In this document: positions 28,085 through 38,491 of the stretch, piece after piece
Numbering within the stretch: the stretch's first letter is position 1
How the letters are laid out: every line of letters starts with the position of its first letter
Source of the DNA: Hyphomonas adhaerens MHS-3
Lineage (GTDB): Bacteria; Pseudomonadota; Alphaproteobacteria; Caulobacterales; Hyphomonadaceae
DNA: 64,000 nt
Direction: 5' to 3'
Assembly: GCF_000685235.1 (NCBI RefSeq)
Contig: NZ_ARYH01000002.1
Span: 124,001 to 188,000 of the forward strand
Notes under the pieces: generated by a model
The model's database searches: none
What the model was told of the DNA's origin: nothing
The model's input: the letters and a program-made list of their open reading frames with translations, nothing else
Position numbers and translations under genes: made by a program

Positions 28085-28110
28085 GCCGCTCCCCCGGGAG
28101 CGGCCTTTTT
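28085..28110 (+). terminator. Rho-independent terminator
   Basis: GCCGCTCC / GGAGCGGC stem with a CCCG loop followed directly by CTTTTT. It lies 163 bases past the histidine phosphatase stop, far enough that it could serve either that gene's long 3' end or an unannotated small RNA. Confidence 0.88.
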
Positions 28111-28181
28111 CTGCTGTTGGGTTTCTTGCCACGCTGTCATGAACCATTACGGTTCGCGCAGCATTGGAAGGAAAGACTCAC

Positions 28182-29441
28182 ATGCGCAAAATGTTCCTGG
28201 CTGTTTCAGCCCTCGCACTTCTTGGTGCTTGCGCCCCGAAAGCCGCTGAAACCGAAGCCGCCGCGCCCGTGGAGGCGGTTGAGGCTGCAACGCCTGCCGA
28301 GATTCACGCAACCCTGATGGTGCTCGATTCGCACCTCGATACGCCGGCAAACCTGTCAAACCCCGATTTTGACATCATGGCGGACAATCCGAGGAAGATG
28401 GGGTCTGTACAGGTCGATGTGCCGAAGATGACCCGCGGTGGCCTCGACGGGGGCTTCTGGGTGATCTTCACGCCGCAGGGACCGCTGACCGATGAAGCCT
28501 ATGAGGCAGCATTCAAGGCCGCGACGGCCCGCCAGGATGAAATCCTGAAAATGGTAGCCGACCATCCCGATACTTTCGAACTGGCATACAGCGCTGATGA
28601 CGCGGAGCGTATCGCGGCGTCGGGCAAGTTCGTGGTACTGCAGTCGATGGAGAACAGCTACCCGCTGAAGCTCGACGTCAGCAATCTCGAGACTTTCTAC
28701 GACAAAGGTCTGCGCATGGTGGGCCTGATCCACTTCCGCGACAACCAGTTCGGCGGCAGTGCAACCGACTTCACCAGCCCGGATGACAAGGGCCTGACCG
28801 ACCTCGGCAAGGACCTGGTGCGTGAAGCGAACCGGCTGGGCCTTGTTGTCGACGGGTCTCACTCGTCCGATGCCTCGGTGCGGGACATGATGGAAATCTC
28901 GACCACGCCGGTGATCCTGACTCATACGGGCCTGAAATCGGTTTACGATCACCCGCGGAATATCACCGATGAGTTCCTCAAGGAAATTGCTGCGCAGGGC
29001 GGTGTCATCCAGATCAACGCCTATAGCGGTTATTTGGAAGAACTTGAGGATTCGCCGGAACGGCGCGCAGCGCTGGAACAGCTGAAAGTGGAATTCGAAG
29101 GCGTAAATCCGTTCACCGCCGATGACGAGACCAAAGCCCGTTACATGGAGCGTATGGAGGCCATCAACGCTGAATTCCCGGCACCGCGTTCCACGTTCGA
29201 GAAATTCATGGAGCATATGCTGCGCGCTCTGGAACTGGTTGGGCCGGACCATGTCGGCATGGGCGCCGACTGGGATGGCGGCGGCGGCGTGGAGGGCATG
29301 GAAGATGTCTCCTTCCTGCCGAAAGTCACCGAACGCCTGATCACCGAAGGCTATACCGAGGAGGATCTGAAAAAGATCTGGGGCGGAAACCTGATGCGCG
29401 TCATGCGCCAGGCGGAAGCCGCGAAGGAAACAACAGAATAG
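28182..29441 (+). CDS. Membrane dipeptidase (M19/renal dipeptidase family) lipoprotein
   Basis: Zinc dipeptidase exported as a lipoprotein: the signal sequence ends in a lipobox LLGAC around residue 17, followed by an Ala/Glu-rich linker. M19 zinc-site segments are present in order: LDSHLDTP (HxD), [25 protein letters not shown] and [13 protein letters not shown] 28182 has GGAAGGAAAG upstream and gives a clean signal peptide; the in-frame TTG at 28164 is rejected. 419 residues. A hairpin lies just after the stop. Confidence 0.93.
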   Translation: MRKMFLAVSALALLGACAPKAAETEAAAPVEAVEAATPAEIHATLMVLDSHLDTPANLSNPDFDIMADNPRKMGSVQVDVPKMTRGGLDGGFWVIFTPQGPLTDEAYEAAFKAATARQDEILKMVADHPDTFELAYSADDAERIAASGKFVVLQSMENSYPLKLDVSNLETFYDKGLRMVGLIHFRDNQFGGSATDFTSPDDKGLTDLGKDLVREANRLGLVVDGSHSSDASVRDMMEISTTPVILTHTGLKSVYDHPRNITDEFLKEIAAQGGVIQINAYSGYLEELEDSPERRAALEQLKVEFEGVNPFTADDETKARYMERMEAINAEFPAPRSTFEKFMEHMLRALELVGPDHVGMGADWDGGGGVEGMEDVSFLPKVTERLITEGYTEEDLKKIWGGNLMRVMRQAEAAKETTE

Positions 29442-29449
29442 GCTGGATC

Positions 29450-29474
29450 GGCCGGGCTGAAGAAAAGCCCGGCC
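29450..29474 (+). terminator. Hairpin after the dipeptidase gene
   Basis: Perfect 9-base-pair stem GGCCGGGCT / AGCCCGGCC with a 7-base loop GAAGAAA, 8 bases after the stop. There is no T-run after it, so it may be a weak terminator or a 3'-end stabilising structure. Confidence 0.55.
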
Positions 29475-29572
29475 GGATGCCGCTCAAGCCTTGCAAAGTC
29501 CGATTCGGCTCTGTAAGACGCGCGTTTCCAATTCACATGTGCCAACTGGCGCAACAACTCCGGATACCTGTC

Positions 29573-29758
29573 ATGGCAGTCCCAAAGAGTAAGATCTCCA
29601 AATCCCGTCGCGGCATGCGCCGTTCGCATGACCGTCTCGCGATGAATACGTACATCGAAGACGCGAATTCCGGCGAGCTGCGCCGTCCGCACCACATCGA
29701 CCTGAAGTCGGGTGAGTATCGCGGCCGCCAGGTCCTCGAGCCGCGCGACGATATCTAG
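29573..29758 (+). CDS. rpmF: 50S ribosomal protein L32
   Basis: 61-residue ribosomal protein beginning [19 protein letters not shown], the alphaproteobacterial L32 signature, and ending in [15 protein letters not shown]. The alphaproteobacterial type lacks the zinc-binding cysteines. ATG 29573 is fixed by homology; the open frame upstream is not coding. It stands alone between two hairpins. Confidence 0.96.
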   Translation: MAVPKSKISKSRRGMRRSHDRLAMNTYIEDANSGELRRPHHIDLKSGEYRGRQVLEPRDDI

Positions 29759-29804
29759 CATTTACCGGCTGTTGCGCTTTCTGGCGCAGCCGACTAAGGC
29801 TTCA

Positions 29805-29843
29805 GGCGCCTCCTGCCAGCGGGTAGGGGGCGCCTTGCATTTT
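29805..29843 (+). terminator. Terminator after rpmF
   Basis: 13-base-pair stem GGCGCCTCCTGCC / GGTAGGGGGCGCC (two G-U wobbles, loop AGCG) followed by TTGCATTTT. It lies between rpmF and eno. Confidence 0.75.
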
Positions 29844-29853
29844 GGCCAGATAA

Positions 29854-31155
<1,302 letters not shown>

Positions 31156-31164
31156 AGGGTGTTT

Positions 31165-31198
31165 GAGGATGGCCCCATCCGGGCCGTCCTCACCCTCT
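31165..31198 (+). terminator. Hairpin after eno
   Basis: 11-base-pair stem GAGGATGGCCC / GGGCCGTCCTC (one T-G wobble) with a CATCC loop, starting 9 bases after the stop. The following bases ACCCTCTCTT are only moderately T-rich, so termination may be partial. Confidence 0.6.
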
Positions 31199-31199
31199 C

Positions 31200-31228
31200 T
31201 TAACCAAAACACGCCAAGCTTTAACCAT
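31200..31228 (+). promoter_or_regulatory. Two TTAACC half-sites before the FtsB-like gene (possible CtrA sites)
   Basis: TTAACCAA at 31200 and TTAACCAT at 31221, same orientation, 21 bases apart; the second runs into the ATG. TTAACCAT is the preferred half-site of the cell-cycle regulator CtrA in Caulobacter-type bacteria. The spacing is not the classic TTAA-N7-TTAA, so this is only a candidate. Confidence 0.3.
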
Positions 31229-31526
31229 GACCTCCCGACTCGAGGCCTTGGGCCTTTGCCTTGTGATTCTCTACTTTGCCTACCACGCGTTCGCGGGGGA
31301 GAAGGGGCTCGGCCGTTGGACGGATGCGCAGCTTGAGCTGCAGGACCGGAAGGCCGAACTGGCCCAGATCAATAGCGAAATCGAGCATTTGCGCAGTGAT
31401 ATCCGGCGCCTGACACCCGGGTCGGTTGACCGCGATTATGTGGAAGCATTGGCCCGTCAGAAGCTGGCTTTCGTGTATCCCGACGAGGTTGTTCTGCTCG
31501 CATCGGACACCACCTCTGCAAAATGA
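31227..31526 (+). CDS. Septum formation initiator, FtsB/DivIC family
   Basis: 99-residue bitopic protein: an N-terminal membrane helix (about residues 5-20) followed by a coiled-coil region with regular leucine/glutamine heptads (AQLELQDRKAELAQINSEIEHL in part) and the conserved DYVEALARQKLAFVYPDE ending. It is the FtsB-type component that bridges FtsL and FtsQ at the division site. Located between eno and pdhA as in many alphaproteobacteria. Confidence 0.9.
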   Translation: MTSRLEALGLCLVILYFAYHAFAGEKGLGRWTDAQLELQDRKAELAQINSEIEHLRSDIRRLTPGSVDRDYVEALARQKLAFVYPDEVVLLASDTTSAK

Positions 31527-31590
31527 CATAGCTGGATAGACTTGCCCCAGCGGTACAGTCCCCACATAACGGCCATAGGCAGGAGGACCC

Positions 31591-32604
31591 ATGGCTACCA
31601 AACCCAAGAGTTCAAAAAAGGCACCCGCTAAGGCGAGCAAAGACCAGATTCTGAAATATTACCGCGACATGCTGCTCATCCGGCGTTTCGAGGAGAAGGC
31701 CGGCCAACTTTACGGCATGGGCAAGATCGCGGGCTTTTGCCATCTCTATATCGGACAGGAAGCCGTTGTGACCGGCGTGCAGGCCTGCCTGAAGGATGGC
31801 GACCAGGTCATCACCGGATATCGAGACCACGGCCATATGCTGTCCTGCGGGATGGATCCCAAAGGCGTCATGGCCGAATTGACGGGGCGCAGCGGCGGCT
31901 TGTCGAAAGGCAAGGGCGGGTCGATGCACATGTTTTCGAAGGAAAAGAACTTCTTCGGCGGCCACGGCATCGTCGGCGCGCAGGTGCCCATCGGGACAGG
32001 GCTCGGTTTTGCCAACAAGTATCGCGGCAATGACCATGTCTCGGTCGCCTATTTCGGCGACGGCGCTTCGAACCAGGGGCAGGTCTACGAATCCTTCAAC
32101 ATGGCCTCGCTGTGGGACCTGCCGGTGGTCTATGTCATTGAGAACAACATGTACGCGATGGGGACGAGTGTTGATCGCGCGTCAGCCGAAACCGAACTGT
32201 TCAAGCGCGGCATCTCTTTCGAAATCGAAGGCGAGGAAGTCGACGGCATGGATGTGCTGGCCGTTCGCGAAGCCGGTGAACGCGCCGTGAAATATGCGCG
32301 GTCCGGCAAAGGCCCTTATATCCTCGAAATGAAGACTTACCGTTATCGCGGCCATTCCATGTCCGACCCGGCGAAATACCGCAAACGGGAAGAGGTGGAC
32401 GATGTGCGCAGCCATCACGATCCGATCGACGGCTTGAAAAAGCACATCCTCGAAGCCGGTCATGCCGATGAAGCCGAACTCAAGAAGATCGACAACGAGA
32501 TCAAGGCCATCGTCAAGGAAGCGGCCGATTTCTCGCTTGAAAGCCCAGAGCCTGACCCGAGCGAACTGTGGACCGACGTTCTGAAAGATGCGGAGGTCGC
32601 GTGA
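31591..32604 (+). CDS. pdhA: Pyruvate dehydrogenase E1 component, alpha subunit
   Basis: Thiamine-diphosphate-binding half of the heterotetrameric E1. The TPP motif is FGDGASNQGQVYESFNMASLWDLPVVYVIENN (only its ends quoted: GDG and NN), with the phosphorylation-loop-like YRYRGHSMSDPAKYR near residue 250. 337 residues, with a Lys/Ser-rich N-terminal extension. First gene of pdhA-pdhB-DUF5076-pdhC-lpdA. Confidence 0.97.
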   Translation: MATKPKSSKKAPAKASKDQILKYYRDMLLIRRFEEKAGQLYGMGKIAGFCHLYIGQEAVVTGVQACLKDGDQVITGYRDHGHMLSCGMDPKGVMAELTGRSGGLSKGKGGSMHMFSKEKNFFGGHGIVGAQVPIGTGLGFANKYRGNDHVSVAYFGDGASNQGQVYESFNMASLWDLPVVYVIENNMYAMGTSVDRASAETELFKRGISFEIEGEEVDGMDVLAVREAGERAVKYARSGKGPYILEMKTYRYRGHSMSDPAKYRKREEVDDVRSHHDPIDGLKKHILEAGHADEAELKKIDNEIKAIVKEAADFSLESPEPDPSELWTDVLKDAEVA

Positions 32605-32772
32605 AGACTGGAACTGGCCGGTTCCCCGCGCATTTCGTTGCTGAGGCCCTTTCGGGCCAGTGGAGGTTTAGTGCGATGACTGACGGCCTTGTTGAAGGTC
32701 CGCCAACCGGTTCGGCATGTGCCGCCGGGGGCCTGATCGTACAGAAGACAAATTTTACTCCGGAGCCTTTTG
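32605..32772 (+). other. pdhA-pdhB spacer with two hairpins
   Basis: 168 bases without a credible gene inside an operon that is otherwise tightly packed. It contains an imperfect 16-base palindrome GGAACTGGCCGGTTCC at 32611 and a GGCCC-TTTC-GGGCC hairpin near 32645. A processing site or attenuator that sets the E1-alpha to E1-beta ratio is conceivable but not shown. Confidence 0.35.
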
Positions 32773-34158
32773 ATGTCCGTTGATATTCTCATGCCCGCCC
32801 TGTCACCGACGATGGAGGAGGGCACACTTTCCAAATGGCTCAAGAAGGAAGGCGACACCGTCTCTTCCGGTGATGTCATTGCCGAAATCGAAACAGACAA
32901 GGCCACGATGGAGGTGGAAGCGGTCGATGAAGGCACGCTCGCCAAGATCCTCGTGCCGGAAGGCACCGAAGGGGTGAAGGTCAACGCGGTGATCGCTGTC
33001 CTGGCCGAAGAGGGCGAGGATGCCGGCAGCGTCACGGCGAAGAAGTCCGGCGGTGACAGCCCGGCGCCAGCGCCTGAAAAGAAAGAAGACACGCCCGCAT
33101 CAGATGGTGCTGCCGCGCCGGAAGCGCCGACCGTCGAAGTGCTCTCGGATCCCTCCATTCCGGAAGGCACGAGTTTCACGGAAACCACGGTCCGGGATGC
33201 GCTGCGCGACGCCATGGCGGAAGAAATGCGCCGCGACGAGAATGTCTTCCTGATGGGGGAAGAAGTGGCCCAGTATCAGGGCGCCTACAAAGTCTCCCGC
33301 GAATTGCTGCAGGAGTTCGGCGACCGCCGTGTGGTGGATACGCCGATTACGGAACACGGGTTTGCCGGTCTTGGAGTCGGAGCGGCGTTTGCCGGTCTCC
33401 GCCCGATTGTCGAATTCATGACGTTCAATTTCGCCATGCAGGCCATCGACCAGATTGTGAACTCTGCTGCCAAGACGCTCTACATGTCAGGTGGGCAGAT
33501 GGGCTGTCCCATCGTGTTCCGCGGCCCGAATGGCGCCGCGGCCCGCGTCGGCGCCCAGCACAGTCAGGATTATGCCCCTTGGTACGGTCACATTCCCGGA
33601 CTGAAAGTGATCGCGCCTTACGATGCTGCTGATGCAAAGGGTCTGCTCAAGGCCGCCATTCGTGACCCGAACCCTGTGATATTCCTGGAGCACGAATTGC
33701 TTTATGGGAATTCCTTCCCGGTTCCAGACCTCGATGATCACGTTCTGCCGATCGGCAAGGCAGCGATCAAGCGTCAGGGAACGGACGTTACGCTGGTTGC
33801 GCACTCCCGCATGGTCGGCTTCGCGCTGGAAGCGGCGGAGAAGCTGGCGGAGCAGGGGATCGATGCCGAAGTCATCGATCTGCGTACAATTCGCCCGCTG
33901 GATACAGCTACCGTGGTCGAGAGCGTGAAGAAGACGAACCGTATCGTCTGCTGCGAAGAAGGCTGGCGCTTCATGGGCGTCGGGGCCGAAATCGCCGCGA
34001 CGGTGACACAGGAAGCGTTCGATTATCTCGATGCTCCGCCGGCGCGCGTGTACCAGAAAGACGTGCCGCTGCCCTACGCCGCCAATCTTGAGGCCCTGAG
34101 CCTTCCGAACGCCGACGACATCGTCGAGACAGCCAGAAAGGTATGCTATGTCAACTGA
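32773..34158 (+). CDS. pdhB: Pyruvate dehydrogenase E1 component, beta subunit with N-terminal lipoyl domain
   Basis: Two parts in 461 residues: a lipoyl domain (residues 1-80, lipoyl-lysine in ETDKATME), a Pro/Ala/Glu linker, then the E1-beta transketolase domain with [33 protein letters not shown] and [17 protein letters not shown]. The lipoyl domain is nearly the same as that of the E2 encoded downstream. ATG 32773 is preferred over an in-frame TTG one codon earlier. Lipoylated E1-beta is a known alphaproteobacterial feature. Confidence 0.97.
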   Translation: MSVDILMPALSPTMEEGTLSKWLKKEGDTVSSGDVIAEIETDKATMEVEAVDEGTLAKILVPEGTEGVKVNAVIAVLAEEGEDAGSVTAKKSGGDSPAPAPEKKEDTPASDGAAAPEAPTVEVLSDPSIPEGTSFTETTVRDALRDAMAEEMRRDENVFLMGEEVAQYQGAYKVSRELLQEFGDRRVVDTPITEHGFAGLGVGAAFAGLRPIVEFMTFNFAMQAIDQIVNSAAKTLYMSGGQMGCPIVFRGPNGAAARVGAQHSQDYAPWYGHIPGLKVIAPYDAADAKGLLKAAIRDPNPVIFLEHELLYGNSFPVPDLDDHVLPIGKAAIKRQGTDVTLVAHSRMVGFALEAAEKLAEQGIDAEVIDLRTIRPLDTATVVESVKKTNRIVCCEEGWRFMGVGAEIAATVTQEAFDYLDAPPARVYQKDVPLPYAANLEALSLPNADDIVETARKVCYVN

Positions 34159-34471
34159 AAAGAGACCTCTCAAAGAGCCGCCGTCGATAGATGATGCAGC
34201 GCAGGCTCAGGAATTGATCCGCTTCTGGATCGCAGACAACATGGATCATGTCAGTCTGCGGGTCGGCGAAGTCACCGAACCGGAGAAAGAGCCCACCATG
34301 TGGGGCTTCATTCTGGCGGATATTGCCAAGCACGTGACGGATGCGTTCAAGGAGCTTCATCCGGATGGGCCAGAAAAGCAGCAAATCATCGAGGAAATCG
34401 TCACAGGCTTTTTGAACCGGATTCAGTACGGCCCGAAATCTCCGGGCCAGCCGACAAAAATGGGGGATTGA
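34148..34471 (+). CDS. DUF5076 domain protein in the pyruvate dehydrogenase operon
   Basis: 107-residue protein of unknown function. The central [22 protein letters not shown] and the [13 protein letters not shown] helix are the DUF5076 features. It overlaps pdhB by 11 bases and is followed 1 base later by pdhC, so it is co-translated with the complex; a regulatory or assembly role for PDH is a guess from position alone. Confidence 0.8.
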   Translation: MSTEKRPLKEPPSIDDAAQAQELIRFWIADNMDHVSLRVGEVTEPEKEPTMWGFILADIAKHVTDAFKELHPDGPEKQQIIEEIVTGFLNRIQYGPKSPGQPTKMGD

Positions 34472-34472
34472 T

Positions 34473-35831
34473 TTGTCGATCAATATCACCATGCCAGCGC
34501 TCTCTCCCACGATGGAGGAAGGCACGCTGTCCAAATGGCTCGTCAAGGAAGGGGACACGATCTCCTCCGGCGACATCATTGCCGAGATCGAGACGGACAA
34601 GGCCACGATGGAAGTTGAGGCCGTGGATGAAGGCACGGTCGCAAAACTCCTGGTCGATGCCGGAACCGAAGGCGTGAAGGTCAACGCCGTAATCGCCGTT
34701 CTTGCGGAAGAAGGCGAGGATGCCGCCTCGGTTGAGGTGCCGGATGCGAAGGCCGAGCCGGAGCCCGCCAAAGAGCCAAAGAAAGAGTCATCTGAAGACA
34801 CGCCGAAGTCAGACAAGAGCACGGCGAAGTCCGATATGGTCATGGCGAAGTCCAGGGAAGTCGGCGGTAGTCAGGGCAAAAAAGAGCTCGCGACGACGCC
34901 GTTGCCCTCCGCAAACACGTCCGACGGCCGCATCAAGGCGAGCCCGCTGGCACGCCGGATTGCCGACATGAAGGGCATCGACCTGTCGGCCATTTCCGGC
35001 ACCGGCCCGCGCGGACGGATCATCAAGCGCGATGTGGAAAACGCAAAACCCGGCGCGGCGTCCTCTGCAGCGTCTGCAACAGCGCCGAAGCCGGATGGCC
35101 TCATCCTGCCGCAGGTTCTGGACGACCGCATCTATGCCCCGGAAAGCTATGAGCTGAAACCGCTGGACGGCATGCGCAAGACGGTGGCGCGCCGGTTGAC
35201 CGAAAGCTTCATGCAGGTGCCGCACTTCCCGCTGAATGTGGACCTGAACATCGACCGGCTGCTTGCCTCGCGATCTGCAATAAACGCTGCAGCCGACAAG
35301 GGCGTGAAGATCTCGGTCAATGACATGCTGATCAAGGCTGCGGCGCTAGCCTTGATCGACGAGCCGGACTGCAATGCGAGCTACACCGACAAGGGCATTG
35401 CCTATCACAAGCACGCCAATGTCTCGGTCGCGGTCGCTATTGATGGCGGGCTGATCACGCCGGTGATCTTCGAGGCGGAAGAGAAAGGCCTCTCCGAAAT
35501 TTCAAAGGAAATGAAGGATCTGGCAACCCGCGCCCGGGACCGGAAGCTGAAGCCGCAGGAGTATTCCGGCGGGACGTTCAGCATCTCGAACCTTGGCATG
35601 TTCGGCATCAAATCCTTCGCGTCGATCATCAACCCGCCAGAAGGCATGATCCTCTCCGTCGGCGCGGGCGAGAAACGCGCTGTGGTGAACGCCAAAGGCA
35701 ATGTCGAAGCTGCCACGATCATGACTGTAACGCTCACCTGCGACCACCGCGTCATCGGCGGTGCAGAGGGTGCCAAATGGTTGCAGGCCTTCAAGCGCTA
35801 CGTCGAAACGCCTGAAGCGATGCTTCTATAG
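34473..35831 (+). CDS. pdhC: Dihydrolipoamide acetyltransferase, E2 of pyruvate dehydrogenase
   Basis: Core of the PDH complex, 452 residues: lipoyl domain (1-80, ETDKATME), flexible linker, peripheral-subunit-binding domain near residues 150-190 ([20 protein letters not shown]), and catalytic trimer-forming domain. The catalytic motif normally reads DHRxxDG; here it is DHRVIGG with His425 present but Gly429 in place of the Asp. The TTG start is supported by GGGGGA just upstream and by aligning with the pdhB lipoyl domain; the next Met would remove the first strand. Confidence 0.95.
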   Translation: MSINITMPALSPTMEEGTLSKWLVKEGDTISSGDIIAEIETDKATMEVEAVDEGTVAKLLVDAGTEGVKVNAVIAVLAEEGEDAASVEVPDAKAEPEPAKEPKKESSEDTPKSDKSTAKSDMVMAKSREVGGSQGKKELATTPLPSANTSDGRIKASPLARRIADMKGIDLSAISGTGPRGRIIKRDVENAKPGAASSAASATAPKPDGLILPQVLDDRIYAPESYELKPLDGMRKTVARRLTESFMQVPHFPLNVDLNIDRLLASRSAINAAADKGVKISVNDMLIKAAALALIDEPDCNASYTDKGIAYHKHANVSVAVAIDGGLITPVIFEAEEKGLSEISKEMKDLATRARDRKLKPQEYSGGTFSISNLGMFGIKSFASIINPPEGMILSVGAGEKRAVVNAKGNVEAATIMTVTLTCDHRVIGGAEGAKWLQAFKRYVETPEAMLL

Positions 35832-35847
35832 GCCGGAAGGGAATTCC

Positions 35848-37263
35848 ATGAGCACCCAATACGACCTCATCGTGATCGGTTCCGGCCCGGGCGGCTACGT
35901 CACCGCGATCCGTGCCAGCCAACTCGGCATGAAGACGGCCATCGTTGAGCGCGAAGCGCTGGGCGGCATCTGCCTCAACTGGGGCTGCATCCCGACCAAG
36001 GCGCTGCTCCGCTCGGCTGAGGTGCTGTACCTCGCCAAGCACGCGAAGGATTTCGGCCTCGTCATCGACAAGACGGATTTCGATCTCGAAGCGGTTGTGA
36101 AGCGCTCACGTGGCGTCGCCAGCCAGCTGTCGAACGGCGTGAAGTTCCTCATGAAGAAGAACAAGATCGACGTTCTGGAAGGCACAGCACGGCTTGAGAA
36201 AGGCGCACCTGCGCCGAAGGTCATCGTGAAGGGTAAGGACGGGAAGGACGTGTCCTACCAGTCCAAACACGTGATCCTCGCCACCGGCGCCCGCGCGCGG
36301 GATATCCCGCAGGCCGGCCTGGTCGCCGACGGCAAGCTCGTCTGGACCTATCGCGAAGCCATGACGCCGGATGTGATGCCGAAACGGCTGTTGGTCATCG
36401 GCTCTGGCGCCATTGGGATCGAGTTCGCGAGTTTCTACAATGAACTCGGCGCCGAGACGACGGTCGTTGAAGTCATGGATCGCATCCTGCCGGTGGAAGA
36501 CGAGGAAATCTCGAAACACGCCGAGAAGGAATTCAAGAAGCAGGGCCTTAAGATCCTGACCGGCACGCAGGTCGGAAACCTCAAGCCCGGCAAGAACACT
36601 GTCACTGCCGAAATCACTGGCAAGGATGGCAAGAAAGAGACGCAGGAATTCGACCGCGTCATCCTTGCCGTCGGCATTGTCGGCAATGTCGAGAATCTCG
36701 GTCTTGAGGATCTCGGCGCGAAGATCGAGAAGACGCATGTCGTCGTCGATGGTTTCGGCAAGACCGGCGTGGCAGGCCTCTATGCGATCGGTGATCTGAC
36801 CGGCCCGCCATGGCTTGCTCACAAGGCCAGCCATGAAGGGGTCATGTGCGTCGAAGCCATCGCAGGCAAAGGCCATGGTGAAAAGTTCGATCCGTGGAAC
36901 GTTCCCGGATGCACCTATGCCCATCCGCAGGTCGCCAGCGTTGGCCTGACGGAGAAGGCGGCAAAGGAAAAGGGTTACGACATCAAGGTCGGTCGCTTCT
37001 CCTTTATCGGGAATGGCAAAGCGATCGCGCTCGGCGAACAGGACGGACTCACCAAGGTCATCTTTGACAAGAAGACCGGTGAGCTGCTGGGCGCGCACAT
37101 GGTCGGCGCGGAAGTCACGGAATTGATCCAGGGCTATGTGATCGCGCGTCAGGGAGAGCTGACGGAACAGGACCTCGCGCACACCGTGTTCGCCCACCCG
37201 ACGATTTCGGAAACCATGCACGAAGCCGTGCTCGATGCCGAAGGCCGCGTCCTGCATCTATAG
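35848..37263 (+). CDS. lpdA: Dihydrolipoyl dehydrogenase (E3)
   Basis: Flavoprotein that reoxidises the lipoyl groups. FAD site GSGPGGYVTAI at the N-terminus, redox-active disulfide in GGICLNWGCIPTKALL, NAD site GSGAIGIEFASFYNELG, and the dimer-interface HAHPTISE-type end (FAHPTISETMHEAVLDAEGR) with the active-site His-Glu. ATG 35848 follows GGAAGGG; 471 residues. Last gene of the PDH operon. Confidence 0.97.
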   Translation: MSTQYDLIVIGSGPGGYVTAIRASQLGMKTAIVEREALGGICLNWGCIPTKALLRSAEVLYLAKHAKDFGLVIDKTDFDLEAVVKRSRGVASQLSNGVKFLMKKNKIDVLEGTARLEKGAPAPKVIVKGKDGKDVSYQSKHVILATGARARDIPQAGLVADGKLVWTYREAMTPDVMPKRLLVIGSGAIGIEFASFYNELGAETTVVEVMDRILPVEDEEISKHAEKEFKKQGLKILTGTQVGNLKPGKNTVTAEITGKDGKKETQEFDRVILAVGIVGNVENLGLEDLGAKIEKTHVVVDGFGKTGVAGLYAIGDLTGPPWLAHKASHEGVMCVEAIAGKGHGEKFDPWNVPGCTYAHPQVASVGLTEKAAKEKGYDIKVGRFSFIGNGKAIALGEQDGLTKVIFDKKTGELLGAHMVGAEVTELIQGYVIARQGELTEQDLAHTVFAHPTISETMHEAVLDAEGRVLHL

Positions 37264-37342
37264 GTTACCGGCAGCGGCTTTATTGCCCTCCGGCCTCTCC
37301 GCCTGTTACGCAAGGCGCAGACAATTGGATGAGGGGCTGCGT

Positions 37343-38491
37343 ATGTATGATCGAGTGATTGCAGGTTTGGTCATCGCGGCGGGCCTGGCGGCCTGCAGTC
37401 CGGCGGCACAGGCGCCTGAGGCAGGAATGGAGACCGTGACAGAGGCTGCACCTGAATTGCCAGCACCGCGCGAGGGCGTCGTCACAGACCGTTTTGCGAA
37501 ACTGGCACTGTCCTGCGTGCATCGCGAGTATCCGAACAAGATCAGCCATGTGATGAACTCGGATACGGACGTCGGGACACCGCGACAGCTCCATCCTGCC
37601 TTTTATGGCTGCTTCGACTGGCACTCTTCCGTGCATGGCCACTGGTTGCTGGTACGGATCCTCAACACCGATCCCGATACGCCCTTCCAGGACGTGATCA
37701 TCAAGGCGCTTTCGGAAAGCTTCACGCCGGAAAATATCACGGCGGAACTTGCCTATTTTCAAGCGCCAGACCGGGCCGCATTCGAGCGGCCCTATGGCCA
37801 GGCCTGGTTTCTTCAATTGATGACGGAACTGCGTGAAGCAGACTTCCCGGAAGCCGCGGGCTGGGTCGAGACGCTGTCACCGCTTGAGGATCTGATTGAG
37901 GGCAATACGTCGGAATGGCTCGACAAACTGCTCTATCCCGTCCGGATCGGGACACATAACCAGACGGCGTTTGCCTTTGGCCTGATGCTGGACTGGTCCG
38001 ACACAGCAATGCGTCCGGCATTTCGCGAAAAGATCGCTGCGAAGGCGCTGGAGTTCCACAAGGCGGATGTAAATTGCCCGCTGGCCTATGAGCCGTCCGG
38101 GGAAGACTTCCTGTCACCTTGCCTCATGGAGGCGGACCTGATGCGCCGCGTGATGGAGACCGACGCGTATTCTGCCTGGCTCAGTACGTTCCTGCCGCAA
38201 ATTCCCGAAGATGGCAGTGATACCTGGCTCACACCGGGTGAAGTCATTGACCCGAGTGACGGCAAGCTGGCCCACCTTGATGGCGTCAACCTTTCGCGCG
38301 CCTGGGCGCTTGAAGGGATCGCGTCAGCCTTGCCATCAGATGATCCGCGTCGGCGGGCCTTGCTGGCATCAGCCGCGCGCCACAAGGCGACGGGTATCGC
38401 TGCTGTCAGTGACGAGCATTATGCCGGCAGCCACTGGCTGGCGAGCTTTGCGACCTATCTGGAAACCCGCCGGGGCATTCGGGCCGAATGA
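37343..38491 (+). CDS. DUF2891 lipoprotein
   Basis: 382 residues. The signal sequence ends in a lipobox LAAC around residue 18, so the protein is probably membrane-anchored in the periplasm. The mature part matches DUF2891 through LHPAFYGCFDWHSSVHGHWLL, RPYGQAWFLQL, FSPCLME-like DFLSPCLMEADLM and SDEHYAGSHWLASFA. The fold is likely an alpha/alpha barrel; enzymatic function is unknown. Its stop overlaps the next gene (ATGA), so it leads the pxp operon. Confidence 0.85.
   Translation: MYDRVIAGLVIAAGLAACSPAAQAPEAGMETVTEAAPELPAPREGVVTDRFAKLALSCVHREYPNKISHVMNSDTDVGTPRQLHPAFYGCFDWHSSVHGHWLLVRILNTDPDTPFQDVIIKALSESFTPENITAELAYFQAPDRAAFERPYGQAWFLQLMTELREADFPEAAGWVETLSPLEDLIEGNTSEWLDKLLYPVRIGTHNQTAFAFGLMLDWSDTAMRPAFREKIAAKALEFHKADVNCPLAYEPSGEDFLSPCLMEADLMRRVMETDAYSAWLSTFLPQIPEDGSDTWLTPGEVIDPSDGKLAHLDGVNLSRAWALEGIASALPSDDPRRRALLASAARHKATGIAAVSDEHYAGSHWLASFATYLETRRGIRAE

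Noticed and set aside
27923..28110. Small RNA or 6S RNA before the terminator at 28085
   Set aside because: No match to a known RNA structure could be made by eye; kept only as an unexplained stretch.
32568..32783. 71-codon open frame across the pdhA-pdhB spacer
   Set aside because: Starts inside pdhA in another frame, has no ribosome binding site and no family features.
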